Notes under the pieces: generated by a model
Seen by the model: only the letters and a program-made list of their open reading frames with translations
Databases searched by the model: none
What the model was told of the DNA's origin: nothing
Translations under genes and position numbers: made by a program
Shown: one piece after another, positions 27,640 to 40,670 of the stretch
Numbering within the stretch: the stretch's first letter is position 1
Layout: each line of letters opens with the position of its first letter
Assembly: GCF_037975245.1 (NCBI RefSeq)
Contig: NC_092579.1
Span: 7,780,001-7,844,000, forward strand
Direction: 5' to 3'
Length of the DNA stretch: 64,000 nt
DNA from: Apostichopus japonicus
Taxonomy: Eukaryota > Echinodermata > Holothuroidea > Aspidochirotida > Stichopodidae

Positions 27640-27937
27640 CACACAGACTAAACTTTGGATTGCGAATGCCCAAGTTGGATTCTGTAACAGAGATACAAAC
27701 AAGCTCTTAACAACTGTAAGGTATACGACGACAGGCACATTATTGACTTAGCATCGCTAATACTTAAATTAGCCATTTACGTAGAACTACCATACACTTC
27801 AACTGTGTATAGGGAGTGGACGATAAGAAGATCAGATTAGACTGAATTTATTCTAGCAAAGAGCAGTTTGTCACAGGTACTCTATCGTCATAACACAAAA
27901 TATCCTAACAGACTGAGTCAGACGTTACAGCTTTCAG
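27640..27937 (+). promoter_or_regulatory. Promoter / noncoding first exon of gene C (copy 3)
   Basis: It ends with CACAGGTACTCTATCGTCATAACAC, matching copies 1 and 2, then CTTTCAG/GTAAG, a strong splice donor with exon end at 27937. The acceptor CCCAATAG at 30183-30190 lies 2 bases before the gene C ATG, giving a 2253-bp 5'UTR intron. The upstream blocks are more diverged than in copies 1 and 2. The transcription start is not identified. Confidence 0.65.
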
Positions 27938-28147
27938 GTAAGAAAAATGTCTACATAAAACAAGCACAAAATCAGTTTGACTTATATTTGTATTTATTCT
28001 TACATTTCTTCCAATTATTCTAAATTAAATATTTTCGTTAAAAATAGGATGTTTAACGAACGATTCCAGGTCAATTGTTTGCCCGTCTCCATTCGGTTGT
28101 CTCTTTTCAAAGTTTTATATAGGATAGAACATTCTGCACATTTGGCA

Positions 28148-28760
28148 TAGCGGTATCACACTTCGTTTTCTTTCCTAGTTGTTTACATATTTTAGCATTG
28201 AATTTCATGAATATACAATCATCTATCACGCTATCGAAGTTGTAAAACTTTTAGTTCTAAAGAAGTTTGCGTTCTTTCCTTATGTTTCGGTTAATTTTGT
28301 TATGTTAAATATTTCCCAGTTGGATAAATTTCGTATAGTATGTTTTTCAAATTCATTTGTTCGAACTAAGTGAATAAATTGATCGAATCGACTAAAGTTC
28401 AGACGGCTTGCAGTAGGTTGTCAATTTCTGGTAATTTTAGCAAACCTTGCCCAGCAGCTTTTCTCGAGTACGAGATGAGAGTTGACCAAACTAAGATAGC
28501 CTTTTAGATGTATTACCCTAATAAACGAGGGTTAACAAACCAGTACTCAGAGTTATGACATTCAACTCTAAAATAATATTCAAGTATTAATCTCATAGAA
28601 AATGTAAAAGCAGGACGTTTAAAAATTATCAAATAATCTTTCATTAGTTGAAACAAATGATTACTGAAGGTAATGAACCGCTTGATATTTTAGTATTAGA
28701 TCCATTCGAAACTTAATCAATACAAGAAAAGTAATAATAGGTTAATACTAATAAAAAGTA
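28148..28760 (+). repeat. ~600-bp direct repeat, copy 1 (in gene C intron 1)
   Basis: It matches 34203-34740 in order and orientation, for example TTGATCGAATCGACTAAAGT, then TTTTAGCAAACCTTGCCCA, then ATAGCCTTTTAGATGTATT. Small indels and substitutions separate the copies. Gene C's coding exon lies between them. Confidence 0.8.
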
Positions 28761-30192
28761 TCCAAACGAAAACTTATTTAATTAAATTTTCATATTTTAT
28801 CATCAAAATGTAAACTCCTTAACGTATGTAAAGAATTCCAAATACTAACAGTGATAAAGTAGCTCAAACACTTCGCTCTTTTACCGTTTGTGTAAAGCAC
28901 GTCGTCGTCTGTAACATCATTAGTATTTCTCCTGGCTCGGCATCGTAAGTGCTATTTATAGAAAGTTACAATCAAATTTATGGAATTTGTTTGTATAATA
29001 TTTAAAACGGCGTTCGTTGGCTACTCCATAATATTGCAATATTTGGTGGTTCTATGCTAATAATAGATGTGAATGATTTCGTTCCATTTTTTTTTTGTAA
29101 CTGCGACAAGTAGGTTCATAATATGAGATTTTTTTTTCAATAAAGTACAAAGCACACCAATTCTCGGTTCAAATTGTAGCAATCTTTGCAACAGCCGAAC
29201 ATTAGATAACCAGATAAAAATAGAGATTAAAGAAAGTATTTTGCTATATTATAATATTTGATAAATTTGAGGTAAAGTATAAATATATGTTCTTTCTATC
29301 TTCCGAAATGAGAACAGTACACTATGAATTAGATTTTGACTCAACTTTAATAATCATACTAAGACATTAGAATGCCTACGCAATGATAAAAATTCTAAAC
29401 AGTGTCATTTGATGTATTTCTATTATAAAAATGTTGCAGAATGTGCTATTCATTTAAGAGACAGCCGAACATTATGTTGTTATTTTGGTGGGGCTATCCG
29501 AAACATTAAACTAGTGGACAATCAAAGGAGTAGCAGATTTTATCGCAAAATGTGGGCATGTGACCGCTGTGAAGTCATCACTATGGTAGCATAAAACATT
29601 GAACTCACGTACCTCATGACAAAACCAAAAAAGAAACGTTTCGTCACCTGACCAAAAATATAAATAAACTTCTACCACTTATTGACCATGATTGACCTCC
29701 TGTTACCCGTAAATATTACACACCATGTTTTCATATAACACACCATGTATTTCATTTTAAACACCATGTATTTCTGTAACAACTGTTGCAATGACAACCA
29801 AAATAGCTCTAAAAGGCTGCAACAGTCAACTGACCTGTATATTACAAGTATAGGGAGGAACTGCTGTTCCTCATATCAACTTTTCCTCTGAAGTAGAATG
29901 AAACATATCATACCGTACTCTTCATTCATCTTTAACATGGAAAACTGCCACTCTATTGAAAAAGGTTAACCATCCACTAAATTGTGACATGATTATAACA
30001 GATATTTGCAACATTAAAGGAACTGGGCAGTGAACATTGCAATAAAGCTACATTTGTTATTCAAGTGGCTTAGATTATATCCCTCTATATACTTTGGAAG
30101 CAATTGATAAAAAGAGTTAACAAAAAATACCATAATGTCAATACACGTATACACAGAACTAGATTTTGTGTTTCCTTTATATCCCAATAGGA

Positions 30193-33100
30193 ATGGCGAG
30201 CAGGCAGGTCTTCATCGTCGTCATCCTAGTCATCCTGGTGTTTCAAGTTGACGGGAGTGCAGACACTTGTGCTGGTATCACCAGAGGACGCCATTTTGTG
30301 GTAGCATTTACAGGCAACTATGATAATAACCCCACGACGACTGAACTCTCTCTGATCGTTGTTGCATTCAGCGATCAACCAACATCAGTCACGATAAGCA
30401 GCAAGTATTCTGGCATTGATGGGCCGTACCTAACAACTTTTGTGCTCGATGCGAGAAACTCGAAGCGAGTCACTATTCCGACCGAATTAATACTTGATAC
30501 GACCTCAGAACATAGTGACAAAGTCATTGAAGTGATTGCAAACAGCGATGTATCTGTTTACGGTCTTAATTACGCACCTTATACGACCGATGCTTTCTTG
30601 GCTATTCCAGTGAACAATCTTGGAGTATCCAATGTAGCAATGAGCTATGATAGTAACGATTTCCGGCCCAGTCTCTTTGCCATTGTAGGCGTGGAGGATG
30701 AAACTGCCGTAAGGATCGTCCTAACCGCAGGAGTCACTATCGATGGCACCTCTTACTCGAGTGGCGATACGATGCAACTGACGATCCACGAACATGAAGT
30801 AATACAACTAGTGAGCGATTCCGACGCCGAATATATTGGGGGCAGTGTAGTTGAAAGCGATAAGCCAGTTGCACTCTTTACGGGTCACTTATGTGCATCT
30901 ACGCCAGGATCAGCTTGCGATACGCTTTCGGAACAAGCGGTACCGGTGGAAAGCTGGAGTAGTACCTATATTTATACGGCCACCGGAACATTTCTTGACC
31001 GATCAGTGTATGTAATTCACACCTATTACGAGAATTCAGAGATAACCATTCCAGGTATCGAACCGGTGACATTGCAAGTCGGAGAATTTTGGCAAGGCGA
31101 GCTTCAAGGAAGTGGGGTCATCACCTCAAATCAACCAATTTCCGTCTTGCAGCTTTTAAGAACAATAAATCAATATACCGTTGACCCATCTATCATTCAA
31201 GTTCCCTCTGAAGAACAATTCAGCTACATCTTTGGATTTTCTACTCCTCCAAAATCTGGTAGAGACAGTGAAGGATTCTTTAATTATCTCAATATTATAG
31301 TCAAATCAAATGAGTCGGATACCATTCTTGTGAACGGTGAACCTATTTTACAAGATAGCAGTCACAGCCATCATAGCATAGCCGGTACACCATATGATGT
31401 ATATACGGTAAAAGTTCCAAAAGGAGAAGGGGTCTTCTACGTAGAACAGAGCTCATTCGTCGATGCTTCCCCATTTTCTGTTATTGTTTATGGATTTGAA
31501 AGTTCCGAGAGTTATGGTTATTCAGCTGGACTCTTACTTCAAAGTGACGAACGTCTTCTTAACATTGAACCCTTCTTTGTGCGGGAAATTGGCGGAGAAC
31601 AACTCACTGTCACCCTCCCGTGTCTTGAAAACATTGAAGGGCATACTGAAAATGTGTTTTGTCGATTTAATGAAGATAACAGAGTAATTGACGTCCCCGG
31701 ACATGTTCTTGATGTCTACACCATTATTTGCACTACTCCGAGGTTTCAACAACTATCGTATGTAACTGTGGACGTAACCGTTAACGACAAAGAATCTTTT
31801 CCTTTCAGAGGGAATGTTTACATTCTTCCCCAAGATGTTCTTCCTGCTACACTCAATGTGTTGCAATCAGATGAAATTGAAGGTAACATTGATTTTACAG
31901 TAGAAAAAGAAATTATCCTTAAGTGGGATCCAACCAAACTGTTTGCAGTGGAATACATCGATATTTCAATTCAAGTCGCCATTGAAGGAATCGGTCAAGA
32001 CCAAGGACTTATTTGGTCAAATGATATCAAAATTGCAAGCAGTGTTGAGAACTTAGGTACATTTAGTTTCATACCATCGGATGTACCAACGGAAAGTTTG
32101 AATGCACTTAGTTCGTTTGGTTTATCGTCGGCAGTGATTACCTTGCAAGCAAATGACAAGCGCCTATTTCACGTTCTATCTAGCGTACATTTGAAATTGA
32201 TTGACAGCACAATCTGTTCCTCCTGGCTGCAATCTGCTAACGTTGGCGATCTACCGCCATGTCCGTGCACCGATCAGCAGGCAGAAGCTGATGGAAGCTT
32301 TGAACCTGACGAAAATCCATCTCTTGAATATTATCACCCGGGAGCTTCGTCATGTTATCGATCAGGATTAGGAGGAAGTGGACAACAGTGCTGTTATGGA
32401 TCCGATGGTAATATACTCGTTGGACCTCCCGGAGGCGGGACGGCTGATGCCTATGCTCCTGGGGGTATTGGGGGCACCTTAAAACATTTTTGGTTCGATG
32501 TCCTTCCATTTATAGCCTGCTGCAAGTTGACAAGTCAATGTGAAACTTACTATGAATTTCGTCCATCAGATGACTGTTCAGATTATCAGCCACCACGACC
32601 AACTATTGGCACAGGAGATCCTCATTTCATCAGTCTGGACGGGAGAGAGTTCACCTTTAATGGTGCCGGTGAATTTGTTTTGGTCAAATCTTCTCTGCAT
32701 AACTTCACATTCCAAACCAGAATGGAGGTTTTAGCTGGTACTGATGCAAGCGTCTACACATCCTTTGTACTTTCTTCCGACATATCTGATACAATTCAAG
32801 TTCAAAGGTCACCTTTAAATGGAACACTCATTCTCTTGAACGGTGAACCAATTGATCTCTATTTCGATGGATATCTGATCCGAAAGCAAGACTTCCGTGG
32901 ACTGAGGTTAACAGTTAACCCTGATGTGTCTGAAATCACGGTACGCCTACATATTGGAGCAACAGCATTAATAAGGATCACAACAGAAATGATGTCTTTC
33001 AGCTTACAATTACCGGATGCGTTAAAGGGAAAGACGGAGGGACTATTGGGCAATTTTAATGACAACGCCGATGATGATTTTATTTTACGAAATGGGTCTT

Positions 33101-33798
33101 CTTTGCTACATAATTCAACATTGGAAGCAATCCATTTTGACTTTGGACTTGGATGGATCCTTGAAACAAATACTTCCAAATTCACTTATTTACCACCATC
33201 TGACTTTTCGACATTTTTCCACCCAGACTTTATTCCTAATTTAGTGTACCCGGATGTTAATTCCGTCAGCGAGGAAGTCAAGCTCATTTGTGGCGACTCT
33301 ATAACGTGCTTATATGATGCCGTCACAACAAACAGCACGACTTTTGCTAATGACTCTCTTCAAGACATTAAAACGTACGAAACAGTTAATGAGAATTTAG
33401 TCAAAATTGTCAGCTGTGGTCAACCAGGTAAAATTGAAAATGGGACAATTAATGGTAGTGTTTTTCTAGTGGGCTACACTGTAGTTGCCTCCTGCAATGA
33501 AGGTTTCTATCTGGACGGTAATAGTGAGTTACTTTGTTATTCAAATGGCACATGGTCGGGAAACTTACCAATTTGTATAGAAATTCCGATTGCAAACAAC
33601 ACACCGCCGTCGGTTTTGGGTAGCCTTATTATAATTGTAATTACATCAGTCATTGGTAGTTTAGTGTTAATTGCCATTATTGTGGTTATTATAAAGAAGT
33701 TCTGCTTATATTCAAGTAAGATAAGAAAAGGTCATGGCCCAACTAATGAGAACATTCCGTCTGAAAACAAGGCATTCGAACATGACGAGTATCAATGA
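30193..33798 (+). CDS. Gene C: IgGFcBP-like / AMOP / VWD / sushi membrane protein
   Basis: 1201 residues in one coding exon. The ATG at 30193 follows a splice acceptor by 2 bases and opens a signal peptide (MASRQVFIVVILVILVFQVDG), so it is preferred over the longer frame. Residues ~25-680 are the IgGFc-binding-protein N-terminal region. The AMOP-like Cys-rich segment (~685-805) contains PPCPCTDQQAEADG, GQQCCYGSDGN and DVLPFIACC. The VWD domain (~806-960) starts GTGDPHFISLDGREFTFNGAG and contains GLLGNFNDNADDD. One sushi/CCP domain (~1073-1130) and one helix (~1141-1170) follow, then a ~30-residue tail. Gene B has two sushi domains; C has one. Many N-glycosylation sequons are present. Inferred role: surface or mucus-type adhesive or immune receptor; VWD and sushi domains commonly mediate multimerisation or ligand binding. 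Function not shown here. Confidence 0.93.
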   Translation: MASRQVFIVVILVILVFQVDGSADTCAGITRGRHFVVAFTGNYDNNPTTTELSLIVVAFSDQPTSVTISSKYSGIDGPYLTTFVLDARNSKRVTIPTELILDTTSEHSDKVIEVIANSDVSVYGLNYAPYTTDAFLAIPVNNLGVSNVAMSYDSNDFRPSLFAIVGVEDETAVRIVLTAGVTIDGTSYSSGDTMQLTIHEHEVIQLVSDSDAEYIGGSVVESDKPVALFTGHLCASTPGSACDTLSEQAVPVESWSSTYIYTATGTFLDRSVYVIHTYYENSEITIPGIEPVTLQVGEFWQGELQGSGVITSNQPISVLQLLRTINQYTVDPSIIQVPSEEQFSYIFGFSTPPKSGRDSEGFFNYLNIIVKSNESDTILVNGEPILQDSSHSHHSIAGTPYDVYTVKVPKGEGVFYVEQSSFVDASPFSVIVYGFESSESYGYSAGLLLQSDERLLNIEPFFVREIGGEQLTVTLPCLENIEGHTENVFCRFNEDNRVIDVPGHVLDVYTIICTTPRFQQLSYVTVDVTVNDKESFPFRGNVYILPQDVLPATLNVLQSDEIEGNIDFTVEKEIILKWDPTKLFAVEYIDISIQVAIEGIGQDQGLIWSNDIKIASSVENLGTFSFIPSDVPTESLNALSSFGLSSAVITLQANDKRLFHVLSSVHLKLIDSTICSSWLQSANVGDLPPCPCTDQQAEADGSFEPDENPSLEYYHPGASSCYRSGLGGSGQQCCYGSDGNILVGPPGGGTADAYAPGGIGGTLKHFWFDVLPFIACCKLTSQCETYYEFRPSDDCSDYQPPRPTIGTGDPHFISLDGREFTFNGAGEFVLVKSSLHNFTFQTRMEVLAGTDASVYTSFVLSSDISDTIQVQRSPLNGTLILLNGEPIDLYFDGYLIRKQDFRGLRLTVNPDVSEITVRLHIGATALIRITTEMMSFSLQLPDALKGKTEGLLGNFNDNADDDFILRNGSSLLHNSTLEAIHFDFGLGWILETNTSKFTYLPPSDFSTFFHPDFIPNLVYPDVNSVSEEVKLICGDSITCLYDAVTTNSTTFANDSLQDIKTYETVNENLVKIVSCGQPGKIENGTINGSVFLVGYTVVASCNEGFYLDGNSELLCYSNGTWSGNLPICIEIPIANNTPPSVLGSLIIIVITSVIGSLVLIAIIVVIIKKFCLYSSKIRKGHGPTNENIPSENKAFEHDEYQ

Positions 33799-34202
33799 TA
33801 GCTACACAAGATTGAAGAGAAATTGTATTTTATTTAACAACCAAAGAAGAGTGATATATAACCAGAAAAATATTGTAACATCCCCATCACCTGTTCTTTC
33901 CCCTTGCGTTTACAATCCCACTTTAGTTTCATTTAAGGACAATAATTACAGCTAGTTTCATCTCCTGATTGTGTTCACGAATATCAACTAGAAAATATGT
34001 TGGAGAGTGCATAGGATAAGGGATAAACGGCAAGTCAATAATTTGGAACAAAATGAATTTGAAGGTGAAGGAGATATATTCCATACCTTCCAAATTTTCA
34101 TAAATCCAAAGTAACTCGTTTTTTTTACGTTTGCCTCAAATTAGCTACTAGAAAAAGGGAACTATCCGTAAACCTGTAATGGACCCAATTATGGAGTTCC
34201 AG

Positions 34203-34740
34203 GGCGTATCACACTTCGTTTTATTTCCTCGTTGTTTACTTTTAGCATTATATTTTATGATAATATCGATCACGCTATCGCAGTTTGAAACTTGTTAGTT
34301 ATGTTGTTTTCTTATATTTTCGGTAAATTATGTTGTTAAATTTTCCAGTGGGGTCTATTTCTTATCGTATCTTCTGCAATCCTTCTGTGGAACGAAATTA
34401 CTAAATTGATCGAATCGACTAAAGTTCAAACGGCTTGCGGTAGGTGGTCAATTTCTGGTTATTTTAGCAAACCTTGCCCATCCGATTTTCTCGAGAATGA
34501 GATGAAAGTCGACCAAACTAACATAGCCTTTTAGATGTATTGCCCTACTAAACGAGGTTAAACAAACCAGTACTGAAAGTTATGATATTCAATTCTAAAA
34601 AATATATATATTCAAGTATTAAATCTCATAAAAATGAAAAAAAAACGGAAAGTTAAAAACTGTATCGAATATTCTTCCATTGTTTTAAACACAAATGATT
34701 ACTGAAGGAAATACAATTTTAGTATTAGATCCAGTCGCCT
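34203..34740 (+). repeat. ~600-bp direct repeat, copy 2 (3' of gene C)
   Basis: The second copy of the intron-1 repeat lies ~6.05 kb from copy 1, directly after gene C's 3' flank. Its position suggests the unit of tandem gene duplication was about 6 kb and that another paralogue front end once followed here. Confidence 0.75.
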
Positions 34741-37700
34741 GTTTTTGGTACTGGAAAATAACATTTTTTCCATTGGTGTAATTAAAAGTGTCTTTTTGGT
34801 TTCTAGAAAGTGCCATGCATGTCGTTGAACAAAATTACATTAAAGATACTGGCATTTCTGTTACGAAATCAACAGAGGGTCCTTTTTGAGCAGAAATTGG
34901 GAAGAAATTTTGTAGGTTCCCGTCAAATCACAGATGTATATGTCCAACTGTCCCTCGAAGTGTATCTCCCTGCCCCAATATTGAACCATCTTCCACCGCC
35001 ATTAGTAATAGTTTCAAAACGAGAGATGTTTACATTTACGTCTTGTTTGCTTGTTCGCAGTCATCTGGTCATTATGTATTCTAGTCCGTATAAGTAAAAT
35101 ACGATATAGGTATTTGAAACGAAGGCAGCGGCACTCTCTACCGCCTGTGTACACAATAGAATGTGGTATTACATCCAACCATCTAGCACACCCGGGTTTG
35201 TATTAGGCAAGCGAATAAGCCATAACATTTTATGTCAAGGCTACTAAACCCTGATGATTGTAAGTAGTTTGTCGTTAAATGTATTTCTTTGTGTGGTTTT
35301 GAATTCCTTCTTGTATGTTTCCAGAGAACTTACATATGGTTAGCTCCATGGCACTAAATGCATGAGAATACTGACAAATATCATCAAGCGATTACATTTT
35401 GAAGGTATAGTCCGTCTGTATTTTTATTATCAGAACACTTTCATAGAAGGTTGCAAAATATAACAACCGTCCGAAAATAGAGAAAGGATAAGGTATGCTG
35501 ACTTCTTAGTCACGCTCAGTCACAGAAGACGAGAAGGGAATTATAGGAAGGGGAGGGGGAGGAGGGAGGGACGAAATGAGGGAGAGGGGCCGGGTGGGTT
35601 TTTGGTGGTGATTACTTCCCGTGCTAATCACAAGAATGATAGTACTGGAAATGGCTAAACAGCTGAACTGAACACATTTACATTTAAAATATGACAGAAT
35701 ATACGCAATTGTGTTACGAATAACCCTTCCCACAAAAGTCAGTTTGCTTGTCTTTGTATAAGCCTATTAATATATGGAAAAAATAAATTTCTTTATTCTT
35801 GTCTATGTAACGTTGCAACGTACTGGGTGGTACGACAAGAAATAAACTAATATTCTTGGACTTAATTGGACTTTGGTCTTGTAGTATTCTTTGAGTAGGC
35901 TTAGTGTGACGTGAACGATTATGGTTGACGGAACAGGTGTGGATATTTATCGATATCGTTTACTACACGTTCGTTCAATAAAGAATTACCAGGAAAGATT
36001 ACAAGGCAAATGAAACTGTTTAACATTCACTGTTTACGTACACCTGAGGACCAAACTTGTCTACATCACTTTAATAAGTATTAGCTATCATGAAAATAGC
36101 TTCAACTCCCATCAAAATCCATCAAAAATTCACCATTTTACAAGTCATTTCTTACTTCTAGTTTTATATAAGAAGGAACATTGAGCTAATTATGTACATT
36201 GACGATGTACCTAATTTTCTGTTATGTTATTCCTTGTGTTTACAACCTTCGTTCCAAGGTCACTGAATACATGCAGGTTTGTGGCTTAAGGCGTTTTAAA
36301 ATTTTTTTTTTTATTGTCTTCTTTGAAAAGAGGAGCGACACATGATTCAAATTATATATGTGGGCGTGTTATTAGGGCTTTAACTTATTGAGGGCTAAAA
36401 TAAGACATTTTGATGAGCACTCTACGTCATAGTTTGGACATATTTAATGAGTTTCCCAGATTTATCAAAACTTCAAATGTGTATATCTTGGAAACGAAAA
36501 AGAGCTTTTCGAAACATTTCAACAGATTTTAAATGTGATTATGACACACACAACACATGTATCGAACATGGGGCAAATTGGCTAGGTGTCAGTAGTACAT
36601 TAAATACCACCACCATTGTATAACTGCATGGGAAAAGTATTCTCCTTGATACACTGTACACTCTATAACTATCATAATCTTATCGATTGACGAACATCAT
36701 TGTCTTTGTACCACTGGCGTTACAAGCGACCGAAAGCTTGTAGGGAAATCCTCCAGAAGAATCCCATTGTGCAGTTATTAGGTCCCTGTAATCTATATTC
36801 TGCGCTGAATACCTCAAACCCCTCAGTTGCAATCCATGGTACGTGCAGCTTGTTGAACCCAGTTGGACCGTTTTTTGAACCCAATTTTTTACATACTGAA
36901 GGTTGTTACAAGTTGGATGATCATTTTTTTATTGCAAATTCTGCCCCTCACCAGTGCCAACGAGTAGGAGGTCAGGCGGGGATACAGCTCCTGTGGACGG
37001 GCAAAGTTGGGTTACAGAATATATTATCAAACACCCAGGAACGTACAATGAATATATGATGAGTTTAAAAAATAAGGGGGACCAAGTGACATAATTGTCC
37101 GAGTATAATCATGTAAGTACCTACAAAGTGATGGCGCCTGTGAGCGCCGCGAGAGGCTCAGAATAAGTTGGCTACGCAGCTAGCCTCTGAAACTGCAAAT
37201 GTACAGACTCTGAGACTATATGAAACTTTAACTTTCAACGTCCAGTCATATAGGTATCGTTCACTTGGCCAGCAATGCCAATGTTGTAACGCGCACGCGC
37301 ATTACAATAAATATAACAATGTTACGTCAAGAGAAATATCACGAGTCGTTTCGATAGGAAACATAGGCCTATGTACTGCTAATGATCGATCTATATACAA
37401 ACTCTGCACTGCAGTCTATATGTACAGTACACATATTCTACTCATGGCAGATTTAGCCAATGATGCCCAGAAGCAGAAGGTTGTAGCTAACTTTTTGTTA
37501 AAATTGGTGAATTCACTGTCAAGTTCCGCTATTAAAGGTAGTTGGCATGAATCTTAATTGGAACGTGCATTGACTATTCCGTGTATTTCTGATCAAACAA
37601 CTTGATCCACCCTCAGCCCAGTCCCCTTACATCGAGACTATCAGCGTATTAATCATGGTAAGTTCAATGAGTATTACGAGTCCCTTAAAACGGAAAAAGA

Positions 37701-39190
37701 TACTGTATATGATCAGGTTAAAGGTTGGTGAGCCATCTCCTTAATTACTACTATTTTATCAAGTGCTGTAGTAAACACGCAGGGCTGAGAAGATCTGCAA
37801 ATATTTAAACGAATTATATGCTGAATACAACCAATAAACTTATCTAGTAGACAATCTTATTTCAGGGATACGGAATTCCCCCAAAAGTTTGCTCTATTTA
37901 CTTGTCCAAATAATTGATCAGAAACTATTTAGAACAACTACGTAATAGGGGAGGAGTGTGCAAGTTTTTCCAATCCAATGGCCATAACTTATAAGTGCAC
38001 ATTCTCAAAATGGGCGCTTTTTGGGGTGGGGGGAGGGGGTAGGGACAATGAGAACTGTAAGTGTGTTCTGTTGCGTTTGGTTGATTATCTGTTGTGCCGT
38101 ATGCATATGTAATTCAATATTTACCTATGTTTAATATACGTTATGCTCGACATTTAAAAAAATGTTGAACTGTGAAGTTGATAATGATTTTTGGTTTCGA
38201 TGATAATCTTAACCTTTGTAGTCATGCAAGCGGATCAGTGTGTATGTGTGTATGTATGTGACGCCTTGCTTGTGAACACGATAACTCAAAAGGGGAAGCT
38301 TGGACCAATCTCATATTTGGTGTGGCATGCAGGAGTACCACATTGAGCAGAAGAAGCCTATTGTTTTTGGGAGGTTAAAAAACATTTGGGGTCACCAGGG
38401 GTCAAATTGTGGAAACCTTGTTTCATAATGTACTAATCACCCACAGACCACCCTATTAGATAACATGTGCGATTCGCCTCATATGAATAGGAGAGGATGT
38501 TGGCAATTGCGCATCCGTAGATAAGAATCAGAAGTCTCCACCAAATCTCCTTTGACTTAAGTATGTCGGTAACTTTTGGAGTTGCCATGTACGTCGCTGC
38601 ATACAACCATGTGCACAAAGGTGTTTAACGAACGTTGTGTACTGTTGTCTGTGATAGAGATCAATATGTATGCTGAATACAAGAAAGTTTCCATGTTGGT
38701 CATCAGTTAGCAATGTCAATGTTGTTTGTCATATCTCAATTTATGGGCTATACTACTTAGTATGAAGTATGTAGTTCATCCTGGTTATACCCTACAGCCT
38801 ATAGTGTGTCACATTCACATACGATTATTCACGTAGCATCATCGAAATCATCGAAACACTGCAGTTTGCTGTCTGGTTATTGTTGTACAGCTGACTTCCG
38901 GTTCAAAGTTGACTGATTCCCTTGAACCTTCTCAGACTCAGTGTTGACTCAATCAGTTACAAGTGATTTACTCTGCCGCTTGCGTGATGTCGAATTGGAG
39001 CCATGTACGTCAACAATTGAGCTGGTTATATCAAATTTACAATAGGCATTGTCGTGGCTATATGGTGTAATGAGTCGCTAAAACGAAACAAGGAAACAAT
39101 GAATCGACAGCATGCACCGGAAGAGAAGGACTCCTCTCAATGTGTTGGATATTAAATGACATTGATATACAAACTAAACCATTATGTATT
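34741..39190. other. Intergenic region, no gene recognised
   Basis: 4.4 kb with scattered short frames, the longest about 130 codons at 37168-37557. None has a recognisable motif. No RNA genes or clear terminal repeats were found. Confidence 0.4.
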
Positions 39191-40206
39191 CAGGGACGTA
39201 GCCAGGGGAGGGGGGTCAGTGGGAGCAACTGCTCCCCCCTTTCAGTGACGAAGAAATTTTTAAAACTGTTAATTTTTTTTGCATGACATTTTGTCAGTGC
39301 TCTTTTGATCTTGAATACTGGTCAGCTCCGTTAACTCGATTATAATCGTAGTAACATTCAGGCCTACTAATTCAAGTACTTAATTTGGCAGATAAAATCA
39401 GCTAAATTTAGCCTACAGCCTATTACAAGCCTACAGTTGGCCACTGCGTAATATTTTTAAACTTTGATTCAAAGCTCAAAATACGATATTTTGATCATCG
39501 ATTTAATAATTGTTATAAGCTAATTTGAAAGGTAGTGTATTACATCCACCGGGGCGGAATATTTGAACGAGAATCATTCATTTGGACCGGGGTGTCACAC
39601 AAGCTCACATACTAAGCCTAACCATATACATTCTGGCTCTGCATTGTTTTAAACATAACCAAATATATTTGAAATTGCAACATTCTATGAGTGCCACTCA
39701 CTTTTAATATATGCCCGGTAAACCTACATGAAGGGCACTAGGTCTATGTCAGCAATGCAGGACGCAAAATTATTCTTAATGAATTGATACATTTTTACTT
39801 CTCTCTAAACATTAGAAACCGTATAATCTGATAATAATGATGTGTAATTCTGCTACAAAATATGAAAGTTTATATTTTCCATCAGTTAAGTTCGTCAAAT
39901 GTATTCAAGTCCAGACATTGGACAATAAACAAGAATCATCCTACTGGAAAAATTGTAAAAGAGCACAATGTTTGTCTTTCTGATATAATATGTTAAAACA
40001 ACATGTAAAAGAATTCAAACAGGAAACAAAATCTGCTGATAATATGATATCATATAATGATGAAACTGGCAAAACATTGCACCAGATCGCATCTAAGGAC
40101 CTTCAATTGTTAATAAACACCCCCTCCCCTTAAACCCATTCCCCCATATCAATCGCAAAATGTGCTGCCCCCCCCCCCCCTTTGCGAATTCCTGGCTACG
40201 TCGTTG
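39191..40206. mobile_element. Non-autonomous TIR DNA transposon
   Basis: The left end is CAGGGACGTAGCCAGG. The right end read in reverse is CAACGACGTAGCCAGG, giving a 16-bp terminal inverted repeat with two mismatches. Flanking octamers TATGTATT and AATGTAAT agree at six of eight bases, consistent with a decayed 8-bp target duplication. The interior has no transposase frame and ends in C-rich runs. Confidence 0.65.
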
Positions 40207-40670
40207 AATGTAATTACTTACAATGACCATCAAACATATTGTGCTTTTATGTAAACTTAGATCAACTAAGTTCGAGTCACTCCCAGATTAATGTATGTCG
40301 TCCAGTTACAGAGTTGTTGACAATTAACAATTCATGGACGTTAAATATGAATGTGAGAGACTAAATTCTATTCGGTCAGCTTGCGGCTCTGATAAGCCAA
40401 TTGGGCTTCTTCGCGAGTTCCTGCTTGCAGGAGGATCTAATATACATACAAACATACATACTAAACAGTACCTACGATTTTGCTGTCCGGGAATTCCCGA
40501 TGATGCTATTTGAGTATCGAATTTCGTGGCAGCAAAGAACAAATATTAACCATTTTATCACTCCACCATTCAAACGCAATTGAGCTCTAGAATGAGCCTA
40601 GCGCCATCCGATACGTTAGTTACACACACTCACCGGAAGGCTGTCAAAGGAAGACTGCCATCAGTCAATA

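Noticed and set aside
30166-30192. Longer N-terminus for gene C (MCFLYIPIG)
   Set aside because: Those codons form the polypyrimidine tract and AG of a splice acceptor; the signal peptide starts at the ATG at 30193.
36700-37557. Two frames of 119 and 129 codons
   Set aside because: Composition and lack of any motif, signal peptide or splice signals suggest chance open frames.
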